A stretch of DNA of 64,000 nucleotides from Nostoc sp. 106C (GTDB lineage Bacteria; Cyanobacteriota; Cyanobacteriia; Cyanobacteriales; Nostocaceae): assembly GCF_002154725.1 (NCBI RefSeq), contig NZ_MTAW01000121.1:1-64000 (forward strand), read 5' to 3'. Each line of letters starts with the position of its first letter. The first letter of the stretch is position 1. The notes under the pieces are model-generated. The model was not told the origin of the DNA and ran no database searches. It saw only the letters and a list, made by a program, of their open reading frames with translations. Positions 1 to 7,655 of the stretch are shown here, piece after piece. Position numbers and translations under genes: made by a program.

Positions 1-2
1 AG

Positions 3-1271
3 TTAGAAAAGGAACCAAACAGTGGAAACCTCGCTAGCTGGCTACCCACTTTCGACAAAATCAACCACAAAACATTGCTGGAAAAACTACATACATCCCC
101 TACCATTCGTCGCCAAATCCGCGCATGGCTAAGGTCGGGAGTGATTGATTTTTCCCTATATTCATTGAATGAGAAATCATACAGTAGAACATTTGAGGGT
201 ACACCACAAGGAGGGGTGATATCTCCACTCCTTGCCAATATAGCCCTTAATGGGATGGAAAACCGTATTAAACAAGCCTTTCCAAAAAGGCAACCTACAA
301 TCAACGGCAAGAGGATAGTAATACCCTCACCCGAATTAATACGATATGCAGATGACTTTGTAATTCTGCATGAAGACCTGACCGTTATCCAACAATGCCA
401 GCAAATAATTAGCGAATGGTTGAAAGGTTTAGGACTGGAATTAAAACCAAGTAAAACACGGATATCCCATACACTAAACGAATACCTTGGTAATGTGGGT
501 TTCGACTTTCTCGGCTTTACCATTAGACAATTTCCAGCAGGAAAATGCCACAGTGGTAAAAGTACCAATGGAAAGTTACTAGGTTATAAAACCATAATCA
601 AACCGAGTCAAGAAAAACTACAAGCACACACGGTTAAACTAGGAAAGCTAATGGATAGACATCAAGCATCTAAACAAGCTGTCCTTATAAGCAACCTCAA
701 CCCAGTTATCCGGGGATGGGCAAACTATTACACTAGTGTATGTAGTAACAGAACATTCAGTAAAGTTGATGCAATCATCTTCAGTCAACTTAAAAGTTGG
801 GTAAAACGCCGACACCCTGATAAACCATTTAAATGGATACGTAAGAAATACTGGCACACCATTGGAAATAATAACTGGGTTTTCCAGCCTCCAGAATATA
901 GTCCCAAGTTAATCCGACACACGGACACTAAGAGTACCAAACACATCAAAGTGCAAGGAAATAGAAGTCCGTATGATGGAGACTGGATTTATTGGAGTTC
1001 AAGAATGGGTAAACACCCAGAAGCCCCAACAAGAATCTCAAAACTCTTAAGGGTGCAGAAAGGAAAATGTTCCTACTGCGAACTATATTTTAAAGATGGA
1101 GATTTGTTAGAAATCGACCACATAATTCCTTCTTCACAAGGAGGCAAAAATGGATATGACAACTGGCAATTACTCCACAGACATTGCCACGATGTTAAAA
1201 CTGCAAAAGATAAATTGCAGATTCAACCTGAAGTGATTGATGAGGACTACCTAGTTGATAATCCTTTCTAG
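3..1271 (+). CDS. ltrA: Group II intron reverse transcriptase/maturase with C-terminal HNH (5' end outside window)
   Basis: The frame is open from the left edge, so the true start lies outside; the first in-window start (TTG at 75) is unlikely to be real. RT motifs are visible: TPQGGVISPLLANI, and the active-site box YADD followed by FVIL. A maturase (X) segment follows around GWANYYTSV and RKKYWH. The C-terminus is an HNH nuclease with CSYC, EIDHIIP and HRHCHD. Intron proteins of this kind splice their own intron RNA and reverse-splice it into DNA. Oddity: just before FDKI, where the RT family has an Asp-containing motif (as in ADIKGCFDKI), the frame reads SWLPT, so the first catalytic Asp is not recognisable. 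The copy may be damaged or rearranged upstream. Intron RNA domains V and VI follow directly. Confidence 0.9.
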   Translation, partial: LEKEPNSGNLASWLPTFDKINHKTLLEKLHTSPTIRRQIRAWLRSGVIDFSLYSLNEKSYSRTFEGTPQGGVISPLLANIALNGMENRIKQAFPKRQPTINGKRIVIPSPELIRYADDFVILHEDLTVIQQCQQIISEWLKGLGLELKPSKTRISHTLNEYLGNVGFDFLGFTIRQFPAGKCHSGKSTNGKLLGYKTIIKPSQEKLQAHTVKLGKLMDRHQASKQAVLISNLNPVIRGWANYYTSVCSNRTFSKVDAIIFSQLKSWVKRRHPDKPFKWIRKKYWHTIGNNNWVFQPPEYSPKLIRHTDTKSTKHIKVQGNRSPYDGDWIYWSSRMGKHPEAPTRISKLLRVQKGKCSYCELYFKDGDLLEIDHIIPSSQGGKNGYDNWQLLHRHCHDVKTAKDKLQIQPEVIDEDYLVDNPF

Positions 1272-1322
1272 GGAAACTCCAAAAAGTTGAGAGGTATGTA
1301 TGACAAACACCAAGCTATTGAG

Positions 1323-1397
1323 GAGCCGTGTGATGGTAAACTGTCAAGCACGGTTTTGTAGACGAGCCGTCACGGTGACGGGACGGCTTAGTTCAAC
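1323..1397 (+). ncRNA. Group II intron 3' end, domains V and VI
   Basis: Positions 1323-1356 fold as a domain V: a GAGCCGTG stem strand, a GTAA-type loop region and a closing CACGGTT strand. The next stem-loop (about 1364-1390, AGCCGTC pairing with GACGGCT) fits domain VI. The intron 3' end is placed near 1397 because an acetyltransferase-like reading frame resumes at 1398. This is the catalytic core and branch-point region of the intron whose protein lies upstream. Confidence 0.8.
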
Positions 1398-1739
1398 GAA
1401 AAGTTAAGGTTATTTACTCAAGAAGATAAATACTGGGACTGGATATTTAAATTAAGATATATTGCCAATCAAGCAAATCTTGAAGGTTATGCAGTTGAGT
1501 GCGAAAACAAAACTCAAGGATTAATGATAATAGAAACACAAATGCACGGTTCCCGGTTGAATATTGGTAAGAGACTAGTTTATGTTGATGGTATTGCAAC
1601 TGCCCCCACTAACCGAATTGAAATTCAGCGTCCGCCTCAATTCAAAGGTGTTGGTCAAGCACTTTTAAATTTCGCCAGAATTAGAAGTGTTGAGCTTGGG
1701 TATGAAGGTAGAGTTGGGTTACCAAAAACATGGGTTTAA
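1398..1739 (+). pseudogene. GNAT acetyltransferase, central fragment (3' exon of the intron-split gene)
   Basis: From 1398 the frame is open without an obvious start, so translation would have to come from an exon left of the intron. It contains a GNAT-like core: LMIIETQ, VDGIATAP, then the acetyl-CoA loop region GVGQALLNFA and LGYEGRVGL. The frame then ends in a short unrelated tail (PKTWV) where the tnpB element begins. Shifting the frame at about 1720 gives YQKHGF, a typical GNAT C-terminal motif, so a deletion or frameshift may also be present. A likely C-terminal piece of the same gene lies beyond the element at 2986-3087. The gene is therefore broken by the IS; the intron alone could in principle be spliced out. 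Confidence 0.75.
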
Positions 1740-1745
1740 AGCCTA

Positions 1746-1758
1746 GCCCTTCAAGGGC
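1746..1758. repeat. Left-end hairpin of tnpB element
   Basis: GCCCTT-C-AAGGGC, a perfect 6-bp-arm palindrome 63 bp upstream of tnpB. Its TTCAA centre matches the right-end palindrome, which supports a role as a transposon-end hairpin. Confidence 0.6.
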
Positions 1759-1820
1759 AACTTTGCTTAATTTAGAAATAATTTGAGTTTTTAGCTTCAT
1801 ATTTTTGGTAAGATATTAAT

Positions 1821-2945
1821 ATGAAAACACTGAAGTTTAAGCTATATCAACACAAAAGAAATAGACACCTCAAACGCATAATAAATGCTGCTGGGGTAAT
1901 CTACAATCATTGCATTGCTCTACATAAACGCTACTACAGAATGTGGAGTAAGCATTTGAGTTGTGCAAAACTTCAGTCGCACATTGCAAAATTAAGAAAG
2001 CGTAACCCATTTTGGCAAACCGTAGGTTCTCAAGCAGTACAAGATATTTGTCAACGCATCGAGAAAGCTTACCAATTGTTTTTTAAATATAACAAGAAAG
2101 GAGTTAAAGCACCAGGATTTAAGAAAGTTAAAAAATACAAATCATTCAGCTTAAAACAAGCTGGTTATAAGTTTTTGGGAGGTAATAGGGTAAAAATTGG
2201 GAATCGAGTATATCAGTTTTGGCAGTCTAGAGAGATAGAAGGAACAGTCAAAACATTAACCATAAAACGTACACCGTTGGGTGAATTGTTTATGGTTGTG
2301 GTAGTTGATAATTGTGCTGAGTCACAAACCAAGTCCACGACTGGTAAAATAGCGGGGTTTGATTTTGGACTCAAGACATTCCTCACTTGCTCAGATGGTA
2401 CTTTAATTGAGTCACCTCAATTTTTTAAGCAGTCCCTAAACGCCATAAAAGTAGCCAGCAGAAAGCATTCCAAAAAATTGAAAGGCTCAATCAATCGTGA
2501 AAAAGCCAGAAAGAATTTAGTCCGCAGATACGAAGATATTTCTCATCGTCGGCGTGATTGGTTTTGGAAATTGGCGCATCATTTGACTGATAAGTTTGAT
2601 GTGCTATGTTTTGAAACACTCAACCTCAAAGGAATGCAACGTCTTTGGGGTAGAAAAATATCAGACTTGGCATTTGGTGAGTTTCTACAAATTCTAGAAT
2701 GGGTTGCAAAAAAGAAGAAAAAGAGGGTTGTTTTCATCGACCAATGGTATCCCAGTAGTAAGACCTGTTCGCACTGTGGACAGGTTTTAAAAACTCTTGA
2801 TTTGTCTATCAGAGAATGGCGTTGTTCGGGTTGTCAGTCAGTGAACGGAAGGGATGAAAACGCCGCACTCAATATTCAAATGGTTGGGGCATCAACCATT
2901 GGGTTAGGCGATGTAAGTCAGTTTGAAACTGCATTTGCTGTTTGA
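1821..2945 (+). CDS. tnpB: TnpB RNA-guided nuclease (IS200/IS605 family)
   Basis: 374 aa. RuvC residues are in place: GFDFGLKTF (Asp, RuvC-I), CFETLNLKGM (Glu, RuvC-II) and GRDENAALNI (Asp, RuvC-III). Between the last two is a four-Cys zinc finger (CSHCG and CSGC), and the N-terminus has the helix-turn-helix-like region typical of the family. TnpB proteins are omegaRNA-guided DNA nucleases that help their transposon persist. The ATG at 1821 has no strong Shine-Dalgarno but is the natural family start (MKTLKFKLY). All catalytic residues are present, so it is probably active, although mobility would need TnpA from elsewhere. Confidence 0.95.
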   Translation: MKTLKFKLYQHKRNRHLKRIINAAGVIYNHCIALHKRYYRMWSKHLSCAKLQSHIAKLRKRNPFWQTVGSQAVQDICQRIEKAYQLFFKYNKKGVKAPGFKKVKKYKSFSLKQAGYKFLGGNRVKIGNRVYQFWQSREIEGTVKTLTIKRTPLGELFMVVVVDNCAESQTKSTTGKIAGFDFGLKTFLTCSDGTLIESPQFFKQSLNAIKVASRKHSKKLKGSINREKARKNLVRRYEDISHRRRDWFWKLAHHLTDKFDVLCFETLNLKGMQRLWGRKISDLAFGEFLQILEWVAKKKKKRVVFIDQWYPSSKTCSHCGQVLKTLDLSIREWRCSGCQSVNGRDENAALNIQMVGASTIGLGDVSQFETAFAV

Positions 2946-2958
2946 GCCTAGAATCTCC

Positions 2959-2971
2959 ACCATTCAATGGT
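2959..2971. repeat. Right-end hairpin of tnpB element
   Basis: ACCATT-C-AATGGT palindrome, 14 bp after the tnpB stop and 11 bp before the TCAA at 2982-2985. It shares its design with the left-end palindrome and probably belongs to the omegaRNA/right-end structure. Confidence 0.6.
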
Positions 2972-2985
2972 AGGGAGTATGTCAA

Positions 2986-3087
2986 GAAAAACAAAATATG
3001 TTTAACTGCGGGACTGAAGAAGAATACGATAATTTGGTTTACTTTGAGTATGGTGTATTGAGACGAATATCAGGTGAAAATTTATGA
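2986..3087 (+). pseudogene. GNAT acetyltransferase, C-terminal fragment beyond the tnpB element
   Basis: Starting at the inferred right end of the element, an open frame reads EKQNMFNCGTEEEYDN and then LVYFEYG. It resembles the C-terminal strand region of the acetyltransferase fragment at 1398-1739. Its TGA stop (3085-3087) overlaps the ATG of the next gene (ATGA), so the intact gene was translationally coupled to that protein. About ten family residues seem to be missing between the two halves, so clean excision would probably not restore the gene. Confidence 0.65.
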
Positions 3088-3623
3088 ATCATCAACAGCA
3101 AAATAATAATTCTCAGGTGAATGAGCCAGTAACAACCCAAGAAGCTATAGATTTACTTTTTGGTGAAGGATGGCTCGATGAGGCTGTTCGTATCGAAGAT
3201 GAAGCCAATTGCACTATTGGTGCTGGTTTGGATTGGGGTAATGCACTACCACCTTTACTGCTTAACCTTCCTTTATTTGGTCGCCTATCAACGCTGCGTG
3301 TATCACTTAACCGTGAAATCAGGCTAATAATTGAAACATGGGATTTAGGTGTAGGTACAAAAGCGGCAACGGAGACTGCAAGAAGATGCATTAAAGAACG
3401 GTTGCTATCTCCTGCACCTGAGCTATTACCTTACTTAGAAGCCACCCTGCTGCAAGATGATTTATACGGTGAAGAGTTTATATCTAACCGCGAAGTTCTC
3501 AAATCGCTACTTGCAGTACTGCTTACTGATTCTGATAGAGCAGAAATTGCAGAGACATCTGCTAATTCAATACGCGCACAAGTTATGTCGCAGGTGAATT
3601 TTTCCGAAAAGCTTTCTGCTTAA
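3084..3623 (+). CDS. Hypothetical protein, former partner of the acetyltransferase
   Basis: 179 aa, soluble, acidic and largely helical, with no motif I recognise. The N-terminus is a Gln/Asn-rich tail; the middle has a hydrophobic stretch (PPLLLNLPLFGRLSTL). Its ATG sits in the ATGA overlap with the acetyltransferase stop, which implies the two were made as a pair from one mRNA. Because the acetyltransferase is now broken by an intron and an IS, this gene may be expressed poorly or be an orphan. It could be a substrate or regulator of the acetyltransferase; that is inference from coupling only. Confidence 0.75.
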   Translation: MNHQQQNNNSQVNEPVTTQEAIDLLFGEGWLDEAVRIEDEANCTIGAGLDWGNALPPLLLNLPLFGRLSTLRVSLNREIRLIIETWDLGVGTKAATETARRCIKERLLSPAPELLPYLEATLLQDDLYGEEFISNREVLKSLLAVLLTDSDRAEIAETSANSIRAQVMSQVNFSEKLSA

Positions 3624-3784
3624 ATACTTAATATAATAACAAAAATATTGCATCCAATAAATCAAATTCATCAAAGGAGCAACCGCAAGAGTAATAGGTA
3701 CTTCAGTAACGCGCAAGCCGAGCCTAATTATTAAAATTATTGTGTTGACAGATTCTTGCTCCCAGCAGCAAAAACGTGGTTGAG

Positions 3785-4090
3785 ATGACTGTAAAAATTG
3801 CCTACCAACTTGACAAATGGCTTCAATCGAAGTGGCAAAGAGATACGCGATTCTACACCTTAACCCTTTGCCAAAACCTATTTGGAGAATGGACGATCAC
3901 TAAAACTTGGGGCAGTGCTATATATAGAGGATTTGGCAAGTCAAAAGATTTAGATTGTCCTGATTATCAAGCCGCGTTACTAATTTACTACAAGCTCCAA
4001 GAGCGAAGAGAAAAGCGAGGGTATAAAAGAGTTGACCTATGTCAAGATATTGATGAATCTTTAGCTAGTCGCCATGAAAGTAGTTCATAA
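3785..4090 (+). CDS. Single-domain WGR protein
   Basis: About 101 aa from the ATG at 3785; a GTG at 3776 is the alternative start. Nearly the whole length is a WGR domain: RFYTLTLCQNLFGEW, then the signature TWGSAIYRG, and a conserved end KRGYKRVDL. In PARPs and some bacterial proteins WGR domains bind nucleic acid, and free-standing bacterial WGR proteins also occur. No catalytic domain is fused here. A TTGACA box lies at 3743-3748, but I see no good -10 element with it. The 3' end overlaps the convergent gene 4065-4253 by 26 bp. Confidence 0.8.
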   Translation: MTVKIAYQLDKWLQSKWQRDTRFYTLTLCQNLFGEWTITKTWGSAIYRGFGKSKDLDCPDYQAALLIYYKLQERREKRGYKRVDLCQDIDESLASRHESSS

Positions 4091-4253
4091 CCTGATAAAA
4101 ATTTATCATTGCTGACTCTAACCAAAATTTCTCCTTGCTGTACTGGTAAATATTTTTTGGAACATTCTGACAGAAACCTCTCTCGATAGCCTGACGATAC
4201 CAAAGTTCAAAATCATCCTCAACAGGAGTAATCGCCCATTCTACCTTGACCAT
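4065..4253 (-). CDS. Hypothetical 62-aa protein
   Basis: A short acidic/aromatic protein (WAITPVEDDFELWYRQ) of no family I know. A start at 4253 on the minus strand is plausible because a perfect inverted repeat (4255-4269) sits right against it, as an autoregulatory operator might. It is convergent with, and overlaps by 26 bp, the WGR gene. Codon use looks like that of neighbouring genes. It may be real, but the evidence is limited to an intact frame and the upstream palindrome. Confidence 0.5.
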   Translation of the reverse strand: MVKVEWAITPVEDDFELWYRQAIERGFCQNVPKNIYQYSKEKFWLESAMINFYQVMNYFHGD

Positions 4254-4254
4254 T

Positions 4255-4269
4255 TTCTACGTTGTAGAA
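4255..4269. promoter_or_regulatory. Perfect inverted repeat upstream of minus-strand gene (possible operator)
   Basis: TTCTAC-GTT-GTAGAA, 6-bp arms and a 3-nt spacer, one base from the start codon of the 62-aa gene. Size and position fit a dimeric repressor site. Confidence 0.4.
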
Positions 4270-4303
4270 TTTAATTTAGAGAAATCACCAATAATTATAA
4301 GAA

Positions 4304-4323
4304 GGGGAAAATTAATTTTCCCC
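4304..4323. repeat. 20-bp perfect palindrome
   Basis: GGGGAAAATT followed directly by its complement AATTTTCCCC. It lies between divergent genes and has no loop, so a protein-binding site is more likely than a terminator. Confidence 0.5.
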
Positions 4324-4357
4324 CTTAATCATCAGAACTATAACAAGCACTAACGTG

Positions 4358-4383
4358 CAACTTCATTAGATGAATTGAAGTTG
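4358..4383 (+). promoter_or_regulatory. Leader hairpin of the 55-aa gene
   Basis: CAACTTCA and TGAAGTTG (8-bp arms, 10-nt loop) end 7 bp before the ATG at 4391. The stem would lie in the 5' untranslated region and could control translation. Confidence 0.35.
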
Positions 4384-4390
4384 TATAGAG

Positions 4391-4558
4391 ATGAAAACTG
4401 TTATAAATCCTAACCCAAAAAAGGCACAAAAATCTCCAAAATCCACATTGCAGGCTCAACGAGTTAGCCTGTTTTTAGATGAGGCAGATTACTACGACTA
4501 CGAAGCAGAATTGGCACAAGAAAAGTCAGACTACTATCACTTGCAGTACGGATACTAA
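4391..4558 (+). CDS. Small acidic, tyrosine-rich protein (55 aa)
   Basis: The ATG at 4391 opens a 55-codon frame ending in TAA at 4556-4558. The N-terminal 25 residues are basic (Lys/Pro-rich). The rest is acidic with repeated Tyr (DEADYYDYEAE, SDYYHLQYGY). A segment RVSLF resembles a weak clamp-binding peptide but lacks the key Gln. The gene is framed by a leader hairpin (4358-4383) and a good terminator (4602-4630), which supports a genuine single-gene transcript. Function unknown. Confidence 0.6.
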   Translation: MKTVINPNPKKAQKSPKSTLQAQRVSLFLDEADYYDYEAELAQEKSDYYHLQYGY

Positions 4559-4601
4559 ATTTAATCTACTTTCAAGCATCAACTCTTCCTAGTCAACAAC
4601 T

Positions 4602-4630
4602 AGTAGCAGGTAGCTGCTACTGGTTTTTTA
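4602..4630 (+). terminator. Rho-independent terminator after the 55-aa gene
   Basis: AGTAGCAG-GTAG-CTGCTACT stem (8 bp, 4-nt loop) followed by GG and a run of six T. Confidence 0.8.
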
Positions 4631-4646
4631 TATCAAAAAGTAAATC

Positions 4647-5249
4647 ATGACTCAAGCAATTGAACGCGAAATCAATCAACTCACGCTCAAAGAGTTAAGC
4701 TTAGATGCTGCTAAACTTTGGTCACAGATAGAGGAAGCAAGCGAGTTAGGCGAAGAAGGTAAAGTAGAACAACTCGTACAAGAACTGATGGGTGTTCAAG
4801 ATGGTATCGAAACCAAAATCGATGCGATCGCCTGGGTAGTTGACCAGTTAAATCTTGACCTTGAAACCTGGGAAGAAAGAAAAGTGCGAGTAGCCGAACT
4901 CCACGACCGGGTAATTTCACGTCGTAAAACTCAACTTGAACAAATCAAGCGTACCCTGATCCATCTACACGATATTGGATTAATCAGTGACAAAAATATT
5001 GGTAAGGAAAGGGTAATTGAAATCAGGGATAACCCACCCAAAGTCGCTAACTTACTAGTAGAGGTAGACGATCGAGATTTTCCTGATGAATTTAGAGTTA
5101 TTAAGTACCAAGCTAATAATAAGGCAATTCTTGAAGCCTATAAATCTGGTCAAGATATTAGCGATATTGCTGAGATAACTATTGGGAAACAGGTACGGTT
5201 TAAGGTGCAATCAGCTACTAAGGGGCGCAACAAGAAAAACCACAACTAA
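4647..5249 (+). CDS. Siphovirus Gp157-family protein
   Basis: 200 aa. Residues about 20-115 form a long coiled coil. The C-terminal third carries the Gp157 signature: IRDNPPKV, then PDEFRVIKYQANNKAILEAYK, then IGKQVRFKVQ. The family occurs in phages and plasmids, often beside recombination genes. A role as nuclease inhibitor or recombination accessory has been suggested, but its biochemistry is uncertain. A good terminator 17 bp upstream separates it from the 55-aa gene. It has no clear Shine-Dalgarno (AAAAAGTAAATC precedes the ATG). Confidence 0.8.
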   Translation: MTQAIEREINQLTLKELSLDAAKLWSQIEEASELGEEGKVEQLVQELMGVQDGIETKIDAIAWVVDQLNLDLETWEERKVRVAELHDRVISRRKTQLEQIKRTLIHLHDIGLISDKNIGKERVIEIRDNPPKVANLLVEVDDRDFPDEFRVIKYQANNKAILEAYKSGQDISDIAEITIGKQVRFKVQSATKGRNKKNHN

Positions 5250-5676
5250 TGGCATACGCCTCAACCATGTAAATCAAACACAGGTATATCCCATCATTTT
5301 ACAAATATATCATCAAATGGTTAAGAGTCAAATCTTAATCATTTTTATTTTTTTAAACTATACCTCAATTTTAAACTTCTTAAAAAAATCATCAAAACTT
5401 TGCTTAGATTTAAAGCCAATGAAGATATAATCGGTAAAACAGTAAATATCAATTTTAGCAGCGGTAATTATGTGCCGGACTAGGTACAAACATCGTTACG
5501 ATAGGTTAGTATATTTAACCTTCTGTGATGTGGTTCAGTAGGTAATTGCAATTGATTATGTATTTTCTAATTTCCAACTATCAAGATGATAATTCAAATT
5601 AGCCTTAAGTTTAATCTTCAGGTATGCAATCACCATAAATAAAAATTAAATATTAGCTATCGGGAAACATCTTCAA
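5250..5676. other. Gene-free AT-rich stretch
   Basis: About 430 bp with no convincing gene. A short frame running out of the Gp157 gene (5182-5430) has a composition unlike its neighbours (runs of Ile/Asn/Phe) and overlaps that gene, so I do not call it. I see no strong hairpin or repeat here. It probably contains the promoter of the following membrane-protein gene. Confidence 0.5.
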
Positions 5677-6126
5677 ATGTCACATCATCAAAATCGAAGT
5701 ATAGTTATCCGTAACGCTATTATCAACAGTTTGTTTATTATTTGGTGTTTGGTTTGGCGTACTGGTTTGGGGCTAACCTTTTTCATCATCTATGCTTCCC
5801 TGGGCTACATATATAACTGGCCATTCTACCTTCCCATTTCGATTATTTTGGGATTTGTCCCTTGGGGCTGGAAAGTGCAAGAAGAAAGAAGGATTAGAGA
5901 AGAAGAACAAAAAGTGAGGAATTTGAAAAATCAAAGTGGGGATGGTTTTATCTATGCCAGAGCCGAATCAAATGTCGAAATAAATTATAGGGGAGTTATC
6001 TTCCTTAAATCAGTACTTGGTCTATTCGTTAGCGGATTTTGGGGAATAATACTTGGCTGGAAAGCTATTTGGAATATGATACTACAGTTAGTTGATAATA
6101 TTAGAACAGTTGTTAAATATATGTAG
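5677..6126 (+). CDS. Membrane protein of unknown function
   Basis: 149 aa. Hydrophobic spans lie at about residues 11-35, 37-65 (including YIYNWPFYLPISIILGFVP) and 106-130, with a charged Glu/Arg-rich loop (QEERRIREEEQKV) between the second and third. The likely topology is three or four membrane helices with a cytoplasmic coiled segment. No family was recognised. It stands alone between two AT-rich spacers. Confidence 0.7.
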   Translation: MSHHQNRSIVIRNAIINSLFIIWCLVWRTGLGLTFFIIYASLGYIYNWPFYLPISIILGFVPWGWKVQEERRIREEEQKVRNLKNQSGDGFIYARAESNVEINYRGVIFLKSVLGLFVSGFWGIILGWKAIWNMILQLVDNIRTVVKYM

Positions 6127-6309
6127 GGTGACATCTTTATCTAAGCAAACCAAGCCCAAGATATTTCATCACTGTTACGCCATTAATTTATTATCGAGCC
6201 TTTTCTTCAGAGTAAATTTACACAAGCTAACGCTTTGAGATAAATAGCAAGCTGGCATACCGCTTCATTAAATAGCCAGTTACTAATTATATCAACAGGA
6301 GTTAAAACA

Positions 6310-6678
6310 ATGGAATTAGCACAGTATATGCTAACAGGGCTTCTCTACATTCTTATTTACGGATTTTCTACTCTATTCATTTTCCAATTCTTGCTGGAGA
6401 TATCTATCGCTTTTGAAAAACACTGCAACTGCACTACATCCATAAAACCCACTGTAAGTAAAATTGAAAACTTAACCGATCAATCCAAACTTCGGATATC
6501 TAACAAAAATCAAGGATCTACAAACAAACATATCACTGTTCAACAGTTAAGGAAAAGATGCTCACAAGCTGGAATAAAATGGAGTTACGCTATTCAAGTA
6601 TCTAAAACAGGCAAGAAACGACATCTCAATCGAGAAGAAATGTTAATAGCCCTAAACCAGATTAAACAGTCAGCATAA
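6310..6678 (+). CDS. Membrane-anchored protein with a small basic C-terminal domain
   Basis: 122 aa. An N-terminal transmembrane helix (about residues 5-32) is followed by a linker and a basic helical domain with TVQQLRKRCSQAGIKWS and LNREEMLIAL. That arrangement resembles small SAP/Rho-N-type nucleic-acid-binding folds but is too divergent for a firm call. An AGGAG Shine-Dalgarno stands 8 bp before the ATG. Function unknown. Confidence 0.7.
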   Translation: MELAQYMLTGLLYILIYGFSTLFIFQFLLEISIAFEKHCNCTTSIKPTVSKIENLTDQSKLRISNKNQGSTNKHITVQQLRKRCSQAGIKWSYAIQVSKTGKKRHLNREEMLIALNQIKQSA

Positions 6679-6859
6679 TAAAAATATAAACTGGTAGTAA
6701 TTAATTTTATTATCGGTTTATATAAAATGGACAAATATTGTATTTGTTTGCGAATAAAAAATTCTAGTAAAGACGCATCACCCCTAATTTTCAATCATCC
6801 AAATTCTAGACAAGAAGCAAAGCTAAAAATATAAAAACTAAGAGATCAAGGTGAATGCT

Positions 6860-7102
6860 CTAGTTTTTCTTGCGCTTTGCAGTACTTTTTTTAACTGTTG
6901 GATAACGAATTCTACACACACGTGATTCTCCAGTAGGCTAGCCTGGAGACTTTCCACGAGGTTTGGGTGCAATAGCAGGTGTACCAATCGTGGCGAAAAC
7001 TCCACTCATCGCTTGAGCAACCCTTCCTGGAGTCAACTGGGACTGTTTCTTCTGCCAGGGGAGAGGATTATCAGCCACAATAGCTGGTTCAGAAGATAAT
7101 TA
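6860..7102 (-). pseudogene. Transposase C-terminal remnant with in-frame stop
   Basis: Read on the minus strand, this gap carries about 78 codons like the C-terminal tail of a DDE-type transposase: NPLPW, LTPGRVAQAMSGVFATIGTP, then KPRGKSPG. An amber TAG follows where the family usually has Trp, and the frame goes on to RYPTVKK and a Lys-rich end before a second stop. No start codon or catalytic region is left. This fills most of the 6679-7256 gap. Confidence 0.65.
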
Positions 7103-7256
7103 AACCTTCAACTTGGGCATTATAAGTTCAGAAAGCAAAAAGCAGAAGGCACAAGGCAACCCACTAGCGTGTTGACTCTGTGCTTTTTCGGAAATAAAAG
7201 CTCATGCAGTTTTTGTGCCGCCTTTTTAGTCAATTTATTGAGGAATAATTTTCGTA

Positions 7257-7627
7257 TGGCAGAAGAGAATGGTATTGGGCTGGCAGAGTTGATTCAGCAA
7301 GTCAAACAGGAGCTACTTTCAAATCCTGCTGATAAGGAGACTAGTGTTCCGTTTTTGAGTGTAGACTCTGTTGAACTAGAACTACAAGTAGCAGTTCAGA
7401 AAGAAGCAAAGGGGAAAATAAAAATTTACGTTCTTGAAGTGGGCGGTGGAAGCAGCCGCAGTGACGTGCAAAAGATAAAAGTTACTCTTTCCCCCATGTT
7501 TGATAAAAAAGCGCTTCTCGATTTTTATAAAACCCTTCACTCAGACCGTGTTCCAGGCACAGTTAAAAAGAGCCTTGATGCCCTCTTCAAAGGAGACGAT
7601 GGTAATGCAGATGAAGGTGTTATGTAA
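7257..7627 (+). CDS. Trypsin-co-occurring domain 2 (trypco2) protein
   Basis: About 123 aa from the ATG at 7257; the longer upstream frame has an unnatural Cys/Phe-rich start. Residues 1-25 (MAEENGIGLAELIQQVKQEL) and a centre with VELELQVAVQKEAKGKIKIYVLEVGG and a strand after it match the trypco2 family. That small domain was named for its co-occurrence with trypsin-like proteases and NTPases in bacterial conflict systems. It lies 28 bp before the CHAT-NTPase gene, so they should be one transcript. Its job may be a sensor or adaptor for the protease/NTPase; that is inference from the family. Confidence 0.8.
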
Positions 7628-7655
7628 TTTTTGAGATAATCGATAACTGACCTGT

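Larger units (their letters stand above)
1723..2985 (+). mobile_element. IS200/IS605-type element with tnpB only
   Basis: The element carries tnpB and no tnpA. Limits are inferred: a TTAC tetranucleotide at 1719-1722 is a possible 5' target, and TCAA at 2982-2985 a possible right-end cleavage tetranucleotide. Both ends hold a 13-nt palindrome with the same TTCAA centre (1746-1758 and 2959-2971), as expected for subterminal hairpins of this group. Acetyltransferase-like sequence flanks it on both sides. The right end should also carry the omegaRNA scaffold with its guide just outside 2985. The exact left boundary is uncertain, because GNAT-like codons seem to run a little past 1722 in another frame. 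Confidence 0.7.

Noticed and set aside
5182-5430. 82-codon frame after the Gp157 gene
   Set aside because: It overlaps the Gp157 gene in another frame and reads as Ile/Asn/Phe-rich AT noise without a Shine-Dalgarno.
7169-7256. N-terminal extension of the trypco2 gene from 7169
   Set aside because: The added residues are Cys/Phe/Leu-rich and unlike the family, which begins at the MAEENGIGL start.
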